Notes under the pieces: generated by a model | Seen by the model: the letters and a program-made list of their open reading frames with translations, nothing else | The model's database searches: none | Told to the model about the DNA's origin: nothing | From: UBA1038 sp964481445 | GTDB taxonomy: Bacteria; Bacillota; Clostridia; Christensenellales; Aristaeellaceae | Assembly: GCA_964481445.1 (NCBI GenBank) | Contig: CAYZTQ010000058.1 | Coordinates: forward strand, 1-12,598 | Direction of reading: 5' to 3' | Length of the DNA: 12,598 nucleotides | Shown here: piece after piece, positions 1 through 6,368 of the stretch | How positions within the stretch are numbered: position 1 is the first letter of the stretch | How the letters are laid out: each line of letters starts with the position of its first letter | Made by a program: the position numbers and the translations under genes

Positions 1-17
1 GGAACGCACAGCGGGGA

Positions 18-46
18 TTGACGCCCCCTGCCCTGCCTGCTATCAT
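18..46 (+). promoter_or_regulatory. Sigma-A promoter of the MATE-kinase operon
   Basis: TTGACG (18-23) and TATCAT (41-46) are separated by 17 bases, a good housekeeping promoter. Transcription would begin near 52-54, about 28 bases before the ATG at 81. The TTG of the -35 box is also an in-frame potential start codon, but it would lie upstream of the transcript, which argues for the ATG at 81 as the true start. Confidence 0.6.
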
Positions 47-80
47 TTTGGCCGAATACAGCAAAGAAGGCCCGTTTTTC

Positions 81-1445
81 ATGAAAGACAGACAGTTTTA
101 TCGTTCCATTCTCCGCCTGGCTCTGCCGACCGCGTTTCAATCGTTGATGTCGCTGCTGGTGACCATGGCGGACAACCTGATGGTTTCACGGCTGGATGCG
201 GGCGGCCTTTCGCTGGCCGCGGTCGCCCAGTCCAACAGCATCACCAACTTTGTGAACGCCGCGCTGCTGGGCCTTTCCTCCGGCGCCGTGGTGCTGGTCA
301 GCCAGTACTGGGGCAAGCGGGATACCGACAGCATCAAGCCGCTGTGCGCAGTGGCCTTCACGATGTGTCTCGGCTTCGCCTCGCTGATCATCCTGATCAT
401 CCTCGCCATCCCCTCGCAGGTACTCAGCCTCGTCATCAGCGGCAAAGAGACGGCCATCACGGCGCTGGCGCTTGAGTACCTGCCTGTGCTTGCCTTCAGC
501 TACCTGCCCTTTGCCTTCACTGCCGCCGCCATCGCCGTGCTGCGCGGCGTAGAGGTGGTGCGCGTGACGCTGTACGCCACCATCGGCTCGCTGATCTCCA
601 ACGTGGCGCTCAACTATGTGCTGATTTTCGGAAAGCTTGGCTTCCCCGCGCTCGGCGTGCGGGGCGCGGCTGTCGCCACGGTGCTTTCGCGCCTGATTGA
701 GGCGGGCATCGTCATCTATTATCTGTTCCGCCTGCAGAAGGCGCTGCCGCTCGCGCCCGCGGAGCTGACCCGCCACCGTGCCTGGGCCTGGAAAGATTAT
801 GTAAAGTACGGCCTGCCGGTCGGGCTGACGGACGCGCAGTGGGCGCTGATCGGCATGTGCAAGATGGTGATTATCGGCCAGATGGGCCGCGTGATGATCA
901 ACGCGGTCGCTGTGACCGACATGCTGTTCAACCTCGGTACCCTGTTTACCTTTGCGCTGGCCAGCGGCGCCGCGGTGCAGGTGGGCAAGGCCGTCGGCAG
1001 CGGCGATATCGCGCTGGCCCGGGTCTACTCCAAGCGGATTCAGATCATGTTTCTGATGATCGGCGCCTGCATGGCGACGCTGGTCTTCCTGATCCGCGCG
1101 CCCTTCTTCGGCCTCTATGGACTGGATGGCGAGACGCTTGCGCTGGCCCTCACGATGGCAGGCATCTGCGCGCCCACGCTGCTGGGCACCACCTACCACG
1201 CCAGCTGCTTTGTGGGCATCAACCGCGGCGCGGGCGACAGCCGCTTTGTGATGATGGTCGACATGATCTGCGGCTGGCTGATCGTGCTGCCTTCCGCCTT
1301 CCTGACCGCCTTTGTGCTGAAGCTGCCGCTGCACTGGCTGTATTTCTCCACCCGCATCGACCAGAGCTTCAAATGGATCATCGCCCTGCTGCGCCTGCGC
1401 GGCAACAAATGGATCCACAACGTAACGCGGGAGAAAACGGCATGA
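81..1445 (+). CDS. MATE family multidrug/cation efflux transporter
   Basis: This is a 454-residue polytopic membrane protein of the usual length for the multidrug and toxic compound extrusion (MATE) family, which exports cationic drugs or metabolites using a Na+ or H+ gradient. The sequence shows about twelve hydrophobic segments, an N-terminal stretch ILRLALPTAFQSLMSLL, and the family-typical NYVLIFGKLGFPALGVRGAA followed by ATVLSR, which marks the end of the first six-helix lobe. The second lobe begins near KYGLPVGL. The ATG at 81 is chosen because AAAGAAGG lies about 11 bases upstream and an upstream in-frame TTG falls inside the promoter -35 box. The stop overlaps the start of the next gene (ATGA), so the two are probably translationally coupled. 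The substrate cannot be told from sequence. The family call is secure; no specific symbol is justified. Confidence 0.93.
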   Translation: MKDRQFYRSILRLALPTAFQSLMSLLVTMADNLMVSRLDAGGLSLAAVAQSNSITNFVNAALLGLSSGAVVLVSQYWGKRDTDSIKPLCAVAFTMCLGFASLIILIILAIPSQVLSLVISGKETAITALALEYLPVLAFSYLPFAFTAAAIAVLRGVEVVRVTLYATIGSLISNVALNYVLIFGKLGFPALGVRGAAVATVLSRLIEAGIVIYYLFRLQKALPLAPAELTRHRAWAWKDYVKYGLPVGLTDAQWALIGMCKMVIIGQMGRVMINAVAVTDMLFNLGTLFTFALASGAAVQVGKAVGSGDIALARVYSKRIQIMFLMIGACMATLVFLIRAPFFGLYGLDGETLALALTMAGICAPTLLGTTYHASCFVGINRGAGDSRFVMMVDMICGWLIVLPSAFLTAFVLKLPLHWLYFSTRIDQSFKWIIALLRLRGNKWIHNVTREKTA

Positions 1446-2146
1446 TTGAGCTGCTGGTGGGCGGCCTGTCCGTGCGGCTGAAGGAGTTTCACGACCTCAG
1501 CTTTGTGGAGCGCTACGGCCGCGTGTTCTCGGTGTTTGATACGCACAACTGCGGCATGCTGGGCTTCGGGCTGGTGACGCCGCAGGGGCAGCGACTCTAC
1601 CTCAAATACGCGGGCGCGCCGACCATCAATTACCCCAGCGACCCGGCCCTCGCGGTGCGCAAGCTGCGCTTCGCGCTGCCCGGCTATGAAAAGCTGCGGC
1701 ATCCGGCTCTGATTNNNNNNNNNNNNNNNNNNNNNNNNNNNNNNNNNNNNNNNNNNNNNNNNNNNNNNNNNNNNNNNNNNNNNNNNNNNNNNNNNNNNNN
1801 NNNNNNNNNNNNNNGGCTTGTCCTCAGCAGCATCGACGACTACCTGCCCCTGCCCGGCATGAACACGAGGGGCCGCCTCCCCGGCTCGCCCCACTATCTG
1901 CCGCCCGAAGGCTACAGGATGGGCGACGCGGTGGACGAGACCAGCAATGTCTATACGCTGGCCGCGCTGAGCCATACTTTTTTCGGCGACAGGGCGGATA
2001 AAACAAAAGCGGCCTGGCAGGCCCCCGAAAAGCTGTACCTGGTGGCCCTGCGCGGCCTGAATGAAGACCGAAGCCGCCGGCAGCAGAGTACGGAAGAATT
2101 CCTGGCCGAGTGGCGGGAGGCCGTGCGCGGCAGCCGTTTATATTAG
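1442..2146 (+). CDS. Small serine/threonine protein kinase-like protein, interrupted by an assembly gap
   Basis: As written this encodes 234 codons, of which codons 92 to about 125 are N. The N-terminal part resembles a kinase small lobe: a glycine-loop-like YGRVFSVFD (25-33), a candidate ATP lysine K55 in YLKYAG, and HPALI (87-91), like the HPNLI that follows helix C. After the gap come SIDDYLPLPG, a degenerate DFG-like segment, then GSPHYLPPEGY, an APE-like activation-segment end, then DETSNVYTLA, the helix-F DVYSLG equivalent, and NEDRSRRQQS, a typical C-lobe arginine region. The catalytic loop must lie in the gap. I recall a family of about 260-residue kinases in Firmicutes with this layout, which suggests the true gap is longer than 100 bases. 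The ATG overlaps the MATE stop and is preceded by GGGAG 8 bases away. Substrate unknown; the frame across the gap is unverified. Confidence 0.72.
   Translation: MIELLVGGLSVRLKEFHDLSFVERYGRVFSVFDTHNCGMLGFGLVTPQGQRLYLKYAGAPTINYPSDPALAVRKLRFALPGYEKLRHPALIXXXXXXXXXXXXXXXXXXXXXXXXXXXXXXXXXXLVLSSIDDYLPLPGMNTRGRLPGSPHYLPPEGYRMGDAVDETSNVYTLAALSHTFFGDRADKTKAAWQAPEKLYLVALRGLNEDRSRRQQSTEEFLAEWREAVRGSRLY
1715..1814. other. Assembly gap of exactly 100 N
   Basis: One hundred consecutive N interrupt the kinase gene between codons 91 and 126. A round 100 is the usual placeholder for a scaffold join of unknown length, so neither its true length nor the reading frame across it can be trusted. Comparison with the kinase fold suggests roughly 250 bases are missing here (inference). 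Confidence 0.95.
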
Positions 2147-2156
2147 AGCAAAACAA

Positions 2157-3269
2157 TCAATCAGAAGTCTGTTCCCTGATCTGCCCGTCTGCGACCCTGA
2201 GCACGCAGGCGGGTTTTAATTCCTGCGCCTCGCTCAGCTCGGTGCAGGTCAGCAGCGTCTGCACATGCTGCAGGCCGGAGAGCAGGCGAGTTCTGCGCCC
2301 CAGATCCAGCTCGCTGAGCACATCATCGAGCAGCAGCAGCGGCGGCTCGCCCCCCTGCGCCTGCGTCAGCATGTCGATCTGCGAAAGGCGCATGGCCAGC
2401 ACCGCCGTCCTGATCTGGCCCTGCGAGCCGAAGGAGCGCAGCTCCTGCCCCGAGAGGCTGATCAGCAGATCGTCCCTGTGCGGCCCGAAGCCGGTCGACT
2501 GGCGGCGCAGGTCGTCCTCCGACGACTGGCCCAGCAGCCGCAGGAAATCAGCCTGAATGTCATCACTTTCCGCAAGGCTTGACTGGTAGCGGACGGAGAG
2601 ACTCTCTTGCGGCCGCCCGCCGATAAAAGCGTAATGCTTCTGCGAAAGCTCGTCGAGGCGGCGCACGGCCTCACACCTGGCCCGGACAAGCGGCACCGCC
2701 GCGGAAGACAGCTGCTCGTCCCAGTCGGACAGCTGGCCGCGGTTATGCGCGTCCCTGCCGATCAGCTTCAGCAGGGCGTTGCGCTGCTTGAGCACCGCGT
2801 TATAGTGCTGCAGGGCATAAAAATAGCCGGGGATGCTCTGCGCCATCAGCATGTCGACAAAGCGGCGGCGCAGCTGCGGCGCGCCCTTGATGATCTCCAG
2901 ATCCTCGGGCGAAAACATCACGCAGGTCATGTGCCCCATCAATTCGCCGAGGCGCGGCACCACCTTGCCGCCCGCGTAAACCAGTTTTTTCTGCTTCTGG
3001 CTGCGGAAGAGACGCACGCCCACCTCATCCGTTCTGCCGTTTCGCTGCACGGTGGCATGCACTGCCGCCGTCTCGGCGCCGTGCTGGATCATATCCTGAT
3101 CGTCGCTGGTGCGGTGGCTGCGCCCCAGGCAGCACAGATGCACCGCCTCCAGCAGGTTGGTCTTGCCCGCCCCGTTTTCGCCCACAAAAACAGTCAGCCC
3201 CTCCGGCGGCAGAAGAGCCACCTGGCTGTAGCTGCGGAAGCGGTGCAAACGAAGCTGGGTAAGGCGCAT
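2157..3269 (-). CDS. recF: DNA replication and repair protein RecF
   Basis: RecF is an SMC-like ATPase that, with RecO and RecR, helps load RecA onto gapped single-stranded DNA at stalled forks. The 370-residue product matches the usual family length. It has the Walker A GENGAGKT (30-37), the RecF-typical SHRTSDDQDM (51-60), GPHRDDL (262-268), the ABC signature SFGSQGQ (279-285) and Walker B LLLLDDVLSELD (311-322). The ATG overlaps the TAA stop of rlmH by one base (TAATG), with GAAAGG upstream, indicating translational coupling. In most Firmicutes recF sits in dnaA-dnaN-recF-gyrB at the origin. Here it is the last gene of an HAD-rlmH-recF operon, still close to a DnaA-box cluster. Its 3' end carries a plus-strand terminator for the convergent kinase operon; no minus-strand terminator for recF itself was seen. 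Confidence 0.97.
   Translation of the reverse strand: MRLTQLRLHRFRSYSQVALLPPEGLTVFVGENGAGKTNLLEAVHLCCLGRSHRTSDDQDMIQHGAETAAVHATVQRNGRTDEVGVRLFRSQKQKKLVYAGGKVVPRLGELMGHMTCVMFSPEDLEIIKGAPQLRRRFVDMLMAQSIPGYFYALQHYNAVLKQRNALLKLIGRDAHNRGQLSDWDEQLSSAAVPLVRARCEAVRRLDELSQKHYAFIGGRPQESLSVRYQSSLAESDDIQADFLRLLGQSSEDDLRRQSTGFGPHRDDLLISLSGQELRSFGSQGQIRTAVLAMRLSQIDMLTQAQGGEPPLLLLDDVLSELDLGRRTRLLSGLQHVQTLLTCTELSEAQELKPACVLRVADGQIREQTSD
2184..2217 (+). terminator. Intrinsic terminator of the MATE-kinase operon, inside the recF 3' end
   Basis: CCCGTCTGCG (2184-2193) pairs with CGCAGGCGGG (2204-2213), a 10-bp stem with one U-G wobble and a 10-base loop, followed directly by TTTTAATT. It stands 38 bases after the kinase stop and is oriented to end plus-strand transcripts. 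It overlaps codons for roughly the last 18 residues of RecF on the other strand, so one sequence serves as terminator and as coding DNA. Confidence 0.8.
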
Positions 3270-3742
3270 TATTTATGGTACCTTTCACCCGACAAAATCT
3301 TAAAAGCGCGGTAAATCTGCTCCAGCAGCACGACGCGGGCCAGCTGATGGGGCAGGGTCATTTCGGACAGGGAGAGGCGGAAATCGGCCCTTTGCACCAC
3401 CTGCGCATCAAGGCCGAGCGAGCCGCCGATCACAAAAACGATGCGCCTGCCGAGGCCACGCAGATCGTCCAGCTTATCGGCCCAGCGCTCGCTGGACAGG
3501 CTTTCGCCCCCGATGCACAGGGCGATCACCAGATCCTCCCGCCGGATGCGGGCAAGGATGTTCTTTCCCTCCCGCTCCATCACCTGTCCAAGCGCCGCGG
3601 GGCTTAAATGGGCAGGCTCCTTCTCATCGGGCAGCTCGATCACTTCGAGCCTGTCGTAGCGGGAAAGGCGCTTTTCGTATTCCGCAGCGGCGTCTGCAAA
3701 GGGTTTTGCGATTTTGCCGACCGCGATCAGACACAGGGGCAT
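3269..3742 (-). CDS. rlmH: 23S rRNA pseudouridine-1915 N3-methyltransferase RlmH
   Basis: RlmH is a SPOUT-class methyltransferase that methylates N3 of pseudouridine 1915 in helix 69 of 23S rRNA on the assembled 70S ribosome, using S-adenosylmethionine. The 157-residue product has the expected length. It shows the cofactor loop FVIGGSLGL (103-111), the trefoil-knot segment SEMTLPHQLARVVL with H132, EQIYRAFKI, and the diagnostic C-terminal YHK. The ATG is preceded by AAAGG 8 bases upstream. The gene overlaps the upstream HAD gene by 16 bases and its stop shares one base with the recF start, so all three are one transcript. RlmH genes lie near the origin in several Firmicutes (orfX of staphylococci is the known case). 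Confidence 0.97.
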   Translation of the reverse strand: MPLCLIAVGKIAKPFADAAAEYEKRLSRYDRLEVIELPDEKEPAHLSPAALGQVMEREGKNILARIRREDLVIALCIGGESLSSERWADKLDDLRGLGRRIVFVIGGSLGLDAQVVQRADFRLSLSEMTLPHQLARVVLLEQIYRAFKILSGERYHK

Positions 3743-4401
3743 GCTGTCTGCCTTTCAAGGTAGCGAATCACGTAGGACAGGTCAGGATAGACGGCGTCGC
3801 AATAAGGGGCCAGCTCCTCTGAATAAGGCACCAGATCGGGCACCATGACGGTCTGCATGCCGGCCGCGCGCCCGGCGCGCAGACCGTTGGGCGAATCCTC
3901 AAGCACCAGGCAGGCCCCGGGCAGAATACCGATCTTTTCGGCCAAATGGGCATACATGTCGGGCGCCGGCTTGCTGCGCAGCGACAGATCGTCGTCTCCC
4001 GCCAGCACGCTGTCAAAATACACATCAAAGCCCGAAACGCGCAGGTAACCCTCCACCACATGGCGGGGGCTGCCGCTGCAAAGGCCGGTCACATAGTCTT
4101 TCTCTTTGAGCCACTTAAGCAGCTGTTCGGCGCAGGGCTTGACGGGCAGGCCCTTCTCCTCTACATGCTTCCACATGAATTTGTCAAAATCGCTCCAGTA
4201 CTTCGCAGGATCGATCTGCGGCAGTTCGGCGCGCAGCAGCGCGGTGCTCTTTTCCTTATTGGTGCCGAGCATACTGCGAAACAGCGGCTCGCTGATGGCA
4301 TAGCCCTGCTCCGCGCCCGCCAGCTCGCTGGCCCCGATGGCCATGAACTCGGAATTGAACAAAAGCCCGTCCATATCAAAAAGTACAGCCTGTATCGTCA
4401 T
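3727..4401 (-). CDS. HAD family hydrolase, beta-phosphoglucomutase/sugar-phosphatase-like
   Basis: This 224-residue protein is a haloacid-dehalogenase superfamily enzyme of subfamily IA, most likely a phosphatase or phosphomutase acting on a small phosphorylated metabolite in the cytoplasm. Motif I is FDMDGLLFNSE (8-18; nucleophile D9, acid/base D11). Motif II is CSGS with S109. Motif III is KPAPD with K144. Motif IV is VLEDSPNG with E168 and D169. Between motifs I and II lies a helical cap of about 65 residues. Motif I has N in place of the more common D before SE. The start at 4401 is preferred because GGGGAG lies upstream and DMDG falls at the usual distance from the N-terminus; an in-frame ATG at 4488 would lie upstream of the promoter. 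It heads the operon with rlmH and recF. The exact substrate is not deducible. Confidence 0.88.
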   Translation of the reverse strand: MTIQAVLFDMDGLLFNSEFMAIGASELAGAEQGYAISEPLFRSMLGTNKEKSTALLRAELPQIDPAKYWSDFDKFMWKHVEEKGLPVKPCAEQLLKWLKEKDYVTGLCSGSPRHVVEGYLRVSGFDVYFDSVLAGDDDLSLRSKPAPDMYAHLAEKIGILPGACLVLEDSPNGLRAGRAAGMQTVMVPDLVPYSEELAPYCDAVYPDLSYVIRYLERQTACPCV

Positions 4402-4422
4402 CCATCGCTCCCCTGTATCATT

Positions 4423-4444
4423 GGCGGAGCCTGTATGCCCCGCC
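4423..4444 (-). promoter_or_regulatory. Stem-loop in the 5' leader of the HAD-rlmH-recF mRNA
   Basis: On the minus strand GGCGGGGC and GCTCCGCC form an 8-bp stem (one G-U pair) with a 6-base loop. It begins about 5 bases after the predicted transcription start and ends about 20 bases before the HAD start codon. It could stabilise the mRNA 5' end; no known riboswitch or leader family was recognised. Confidence 0.4.
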
Positions 4445-4455
4445 GAAGCCGTTTC

Positions 4456-4484
4456 AGTATACCCCATGCAGATGTGCCTTTCAA
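4456..4484 (-). promoter_or_regulatory. Sigma-A promoter of the HAD-rlmH-recF operon
   Basis: Read on the minus strand, TTGAAA (4484-4479) and TATACT (4461-4456) are separated by exactly 17 bases, close to consensus. The predicted start near 4449 gives a leader of about 48 bases. The promoter lies at the edge of the DnaA-box region, 26 bases from a weak box at 4510-4518, so DnaA binding could influence it (inference). Confidence 0.78.
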
Positions 4485-4537
4485 CCAAACGAAATTTTCA
4501 TCCGAACCGTGTGAAAAACAAGATTTATACAAGACGG

Positions 4538-4546
4538 ATATCCACA
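4538..4546 (+). promoter_or_regulatory. DnaA box, one mismatch (ATATCCACA)
   Basis: Differs from TTATCCACA at the first base only. It is the leftmost plus-strand box of the cluster, between the HAD operon promoter and the ATGCA repeats. Confidence 0.45.
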
Positions 4547-4605
4547 AGAAGTTCACTGCATAAACTATCCAAATACTGAATTTTTATTCCATTCAAACGG
4601 CTGAG

Positions 4606-4665
4606 TATGCAGGCCTATGCACTTCATGCAGGAGAATCAGTCACTCTTTCCACTGCGTATGCAGC
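4606..4665 (+). repeat. Short ATGCA-core repeats beside the DnaA boxes
   Basis: TATGCAGG (4606), TATGCACT (4616), CATGCAGG (4625) and TATGCAGC (4658) recur with start-to-start steps of 10, 9 and 33 bases, close to whole helical turns. Related copies occur at 4465 (CATGCAGA, within the HAD operon promoter), 4698 (TATGCTCA) and 4904 (CATGCATC). They might be iteron-like protein sites, but the motif is short and chance cannot be excluded. Confidence 0.35.
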
Positions 4666-4727
4666 ATATTGCGTCAATAGATATTCAAAGCCCGCTGTAT
4701 GCTCATCTATCCCCACTTTCCACAGAC

Positions 4728-4736
4728 TTATCCACA
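4728..4736 (+). promoter_or_regulatory. DnaA box, perfect (TTATCCACA)
   Basis: An exact match to the consensus DnaA-binding nonamer. It is immediately preceded by a weaker copy, CTTTCCACA at 4716-4724, with two mismatches, so two DnaA molecules could sit side by side. Confidence 0.75.
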
Positions 4737-4810
4737 GATTTTGCCTTTCTGAGGATAAAAGACCCCTTTAGGAGCGTGCTTTTGAAAAAATCCTGTAAAA
4801 ATCAAGAGAC

Positions 4811-4819
4811 TTATCCACA
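4811..4819 (+). promoter_or_regulatory. DnaA box, perfect (TTATCCACA)
   Basis: A second exact consensus nonamer in the same orientation, 83 bases after the first. The AT-rich segment between them, with the run TTTTGAAAAAATCC, is a candidate unwinding region. Confidence 0.75.
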
Positions 4820-4846
4820 GGTCTTCGAAAACTTTTTCCCCACATC

Positions 4847-4855
4847 TTGTCCACA
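4847..4855 (+). promoter_or_regulatory. DnaA box, one mismatch (TTGTCCACA)
   Basis: Differs from consensus at position 3. It lies 36 bases after the perfect box at 4811, same orientation. Confidence 0.5.
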
Positions 4856-5004
4856 CGAACACAGATTCGACCGCCTGTGAAATTATGACAAAAGAGTTAA
4901 GAACATGCATCAATTTGCAGTTTTTCAGGTGACAAGTCAGAGACATCCGCGTTTGTCAAGGGAGAAAATGGGATGAATTTCGGAAGACGACCAGGCTTGT
5001 TTCC

Positions 5005-5013
5005 CTATCCACA
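5005..5013 (+). promoter_or_regulatory. DnaA box, one mismatch (CTATCCACA)
   Basis: Differs from consensus at position 1. It is the rightmost box, 17 bases short of the terminator that ends the sigma-factor operon. Confidence 0.5.
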
Positions 5014-5029
5014 GGAGCAGGAGGACGCG

Positions 5030-5052
5030 AAAAAGGGGCTCCCATGAGCCCC
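5030..5052 (-). terminator. Intrinsic terminator of the sigma-factor operon
   Basis: On the minus strand GGGGCTC (5052-5046), loop ATGG and GAGCCCC (5041-5035) are followed directly by TTTTT (5034-5030). It lies 26 bases after the stop of the membrane-protein gene. It would stop leftward transcription before it entered the DnaA-box region. Confidence 0.85.
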
Positions 5053-5078
5053 AATCAGGTCATATTTGATGAGCGGCT

Positions 5079-6368
5079 TCAGTCTCCGAAGCTCACATGG
5101 CCTTTGCCGTCCCCTTCTCCAACCTTCACGGTAAAGGCGTCCGCCTCCACCCTTTTCTCTTCCACCAGGGGGTTCTTCCCAACTCCCTGAGGAGTATAGG
5201 TCACCAGAACGGGCACAAAAGTAATCTCTCCGGGAATCTGATCCAGCCTGGTCAAATCAAAGTTCGCGGCAAAGCCCAGCATGCCGTCATCATATCTGGA
5301 AAATGTCTGAGACATGAACGGAAGTTTTTTCCCCTCCGCAAGGGCATCGAAGTGCAGCTTGACATCTTTGCCGGGATAGTCCGCGCGCTTGGGAGCCATG
5401 CTGAACTCCACCAGCAGCTGCATGCTGCTCACGCTGGTACGGTGCACCGTCAAATCATAATCGGCGAACGTTCTGGCGGCGGAGATTTCTTCGGGCAGGG
5501 CTTCACGCCTTTCCGATTCGGGCGTCCTGAAGGTGCAGCTGAAGCTGTCCACCTCGTCGAACGCGCCGCTTCTGACCAGTTTCTCCCACTGCCTCATCAT
5601 CATGAATTCTTCTTCGCTTACGCCCTGCGGAATCGGCAGGTAAGCGCAGTACTCAACGGTGGTATCGCCATAGGTCAGCAGGATTTTTTTATTCCTGTAG
5701 GCATCGCGGAACAGCTGCTCATACTTTTCATGCTCGATTCTGTCGCCCTCATAGTGGCCTTTTGCTGTGTATTCATCCTGTTCCAGCGGCCAGTTGGGCT
5801 TCAGCACGTGAAAGGTCAGCGTCCACACAATGTCTCCTTTGGGGCCGGGCAAATTGTCTTCCATGATGAAGAAGTCTGCCGCGTAATTCCCCTCCCCGGC
5901 CGGATTTTCCGTTTTCTCAGGCAGCCAGGCGCCGTCAAACAGTTCGTAGCCGCTTTCCAGATCTACATCGAGCGCCTTCCCCTCGCTTTCGGCAGTGATG
6001 ACGGGGAAGACATAGACCTCTTCCGCCCCCTCCTTGTAGCGCATGTTCATGGCAAAGGACATGCGCATGCTGTCTGAGATGGCGTCGTTGATGGAGACAT
6101 CCATCCATTGGTTCTCATATTCCTGTCCAATCTCGGTGACTTTGTCGGCAAACTTCGGGTCAATCTGCTCCTTGATGCTGAACCTTGCGACGACGGCCGC
6201 GGCGGTGGCGGCCAGCGCCAGAACAAGCACCAGAGCGAACGCCAGCGACAGCGTGATTTTCTTTTTCATGGGCGCATCCTCCTGCAATTGATTGAGGGCA
6301 TTGACAAACTGCGCATGCCCCTGCCCGGACAAAGGAGGATAGGCGCGCTTCAGGTCAGACAGTTTCAT
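5079..6368 (-). CDS. Sigma-factor-associated single-pass membrane protein (putative anti-sigma factor)
   Basis: The 429-residue product has a short charged N-terminal tail (1-37), one transmembrane helix (about 38-61, SLAFALVLVLALAATAAAVV) and a large domain of about 368 residues outside the membrane. That is the layout of the proteins encoded after ECF sigma factors in many Clostridia, some annotated as DUF4179. By position it is a candidate anti-sigma factor or sensor holding the sigma factor inactive until an envelope signal arrives (inference). The tail has no cysteine and so no HxxxCxxC zinc anti-sigma motif, and the outer domain matches nothing I recognise. The ATG at 6368 is chosen for its strong GGAGG site 6 bases upstream; it overlaps the sigma gene by 14 bases, implying coupled translation. 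A further in-frame ATG at 6473 has no comparable site. Confidence 0.78.
   Translation of the reverse strand: MKLSDLKRAYPPLSGQGHAQFVNALNQLQEDAPMKKKITLSLAFALVLVLALAATAAAVVARFSIKEQIDPKFADKVTEIGQEYENQWMDVSINDAISDSMRMSFAMNMRYKEGAEEVYVFPVITAESEGKALDVDLESGYELFDGAWLPEKTENPAGEGNYAADFFIMEDNLPGPKGDIVWTLTFHVLKPNWPLEQDEYTAKGHYEGDRIEHEKYEQLFRDAYRNKKILLTYGDTTVEYCAYLPIPQGVSEEEFMMMRQWEKLVRSGAFDEVDSFSCTFRTPESERREALPEEISAARTFADYDLTVHRTSVSSMQLLVEFSMAPKRADYPGKDVKLHFDALAEGKKLPFMSQTFSRYDDGMLGFAANFDLTRLDQIPGEITFVPVLVTYTPQGVGKNPLVEEKRVEADAFTVKVGEGDGKGHVSFGD

Larger units (their letters stand above)
4489..5029. other. Candidate replication origin (oriC) or DnaA-binding locus; no gene seen
   Basis: This stretch lacks a convincing gene and is richer in A+T than the genes on either side. 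It holds two perfect DnaA boxes TTATCCACA (4728-4736, 4811-4819) and one-mismatch copies ATATCCACA (4538-4546), TTGTCCACA (4847-4855) and CTATCCACA (5005-5013), all on the plus strand, plus TTTTTCACA on the minus strand (4518-4510). AT-rich tracts at about 4550-4600 and 4741-4810 could serve as unwinding elements. recF lies close by, as at many Firmicutes origins. Hand-sampled GC skew is C-rich on the plus strand to the left and mostly G-rich to the right, as expected at an origin. Against this, dnaA and dnaN are not in the window and the genes on the right run toward the locus. It could instead be a DnaA-titrating or DnaA-reactivating site. Confidence 0.65.

Noticed and set aside
18..80. A TTG start giving the MATE protein 21 extra residues
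   Set aside because: The TTG lies in the -35 box of a good promoter, so it would not be transcribed, and the extra residues do not look like a MATE N-terminus.
186..1418. A 410-codon minus-strand open frame opposite the MATE gene
   Set aside because: The product is rich in H, Q, R and D with no recognisable domain, and it lies opposite a well-supported transporter gene.
4402..4488. An N-terminal extension of the HAD protein from the ATG at 4488
   Set aside because: That ATG is upstream of the predicted -10 box and the added residues precede a motif I that already lies at the usual N-terminal position.
4617..4880. An 87-codon plus-strand reading frame in the region right of the HAD operon
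   Set aside because: It has no convincing ribosome site, an unlikely composition, and spans both perfect DnaA boxes; better explained as non-coding origin-like DNA.
4728..4946. A 72-codon minus-strand reading frame in the same region
   Set aside because: It overlaps the DnaA boxes, resembles no known protein and lacks a ribosome site.
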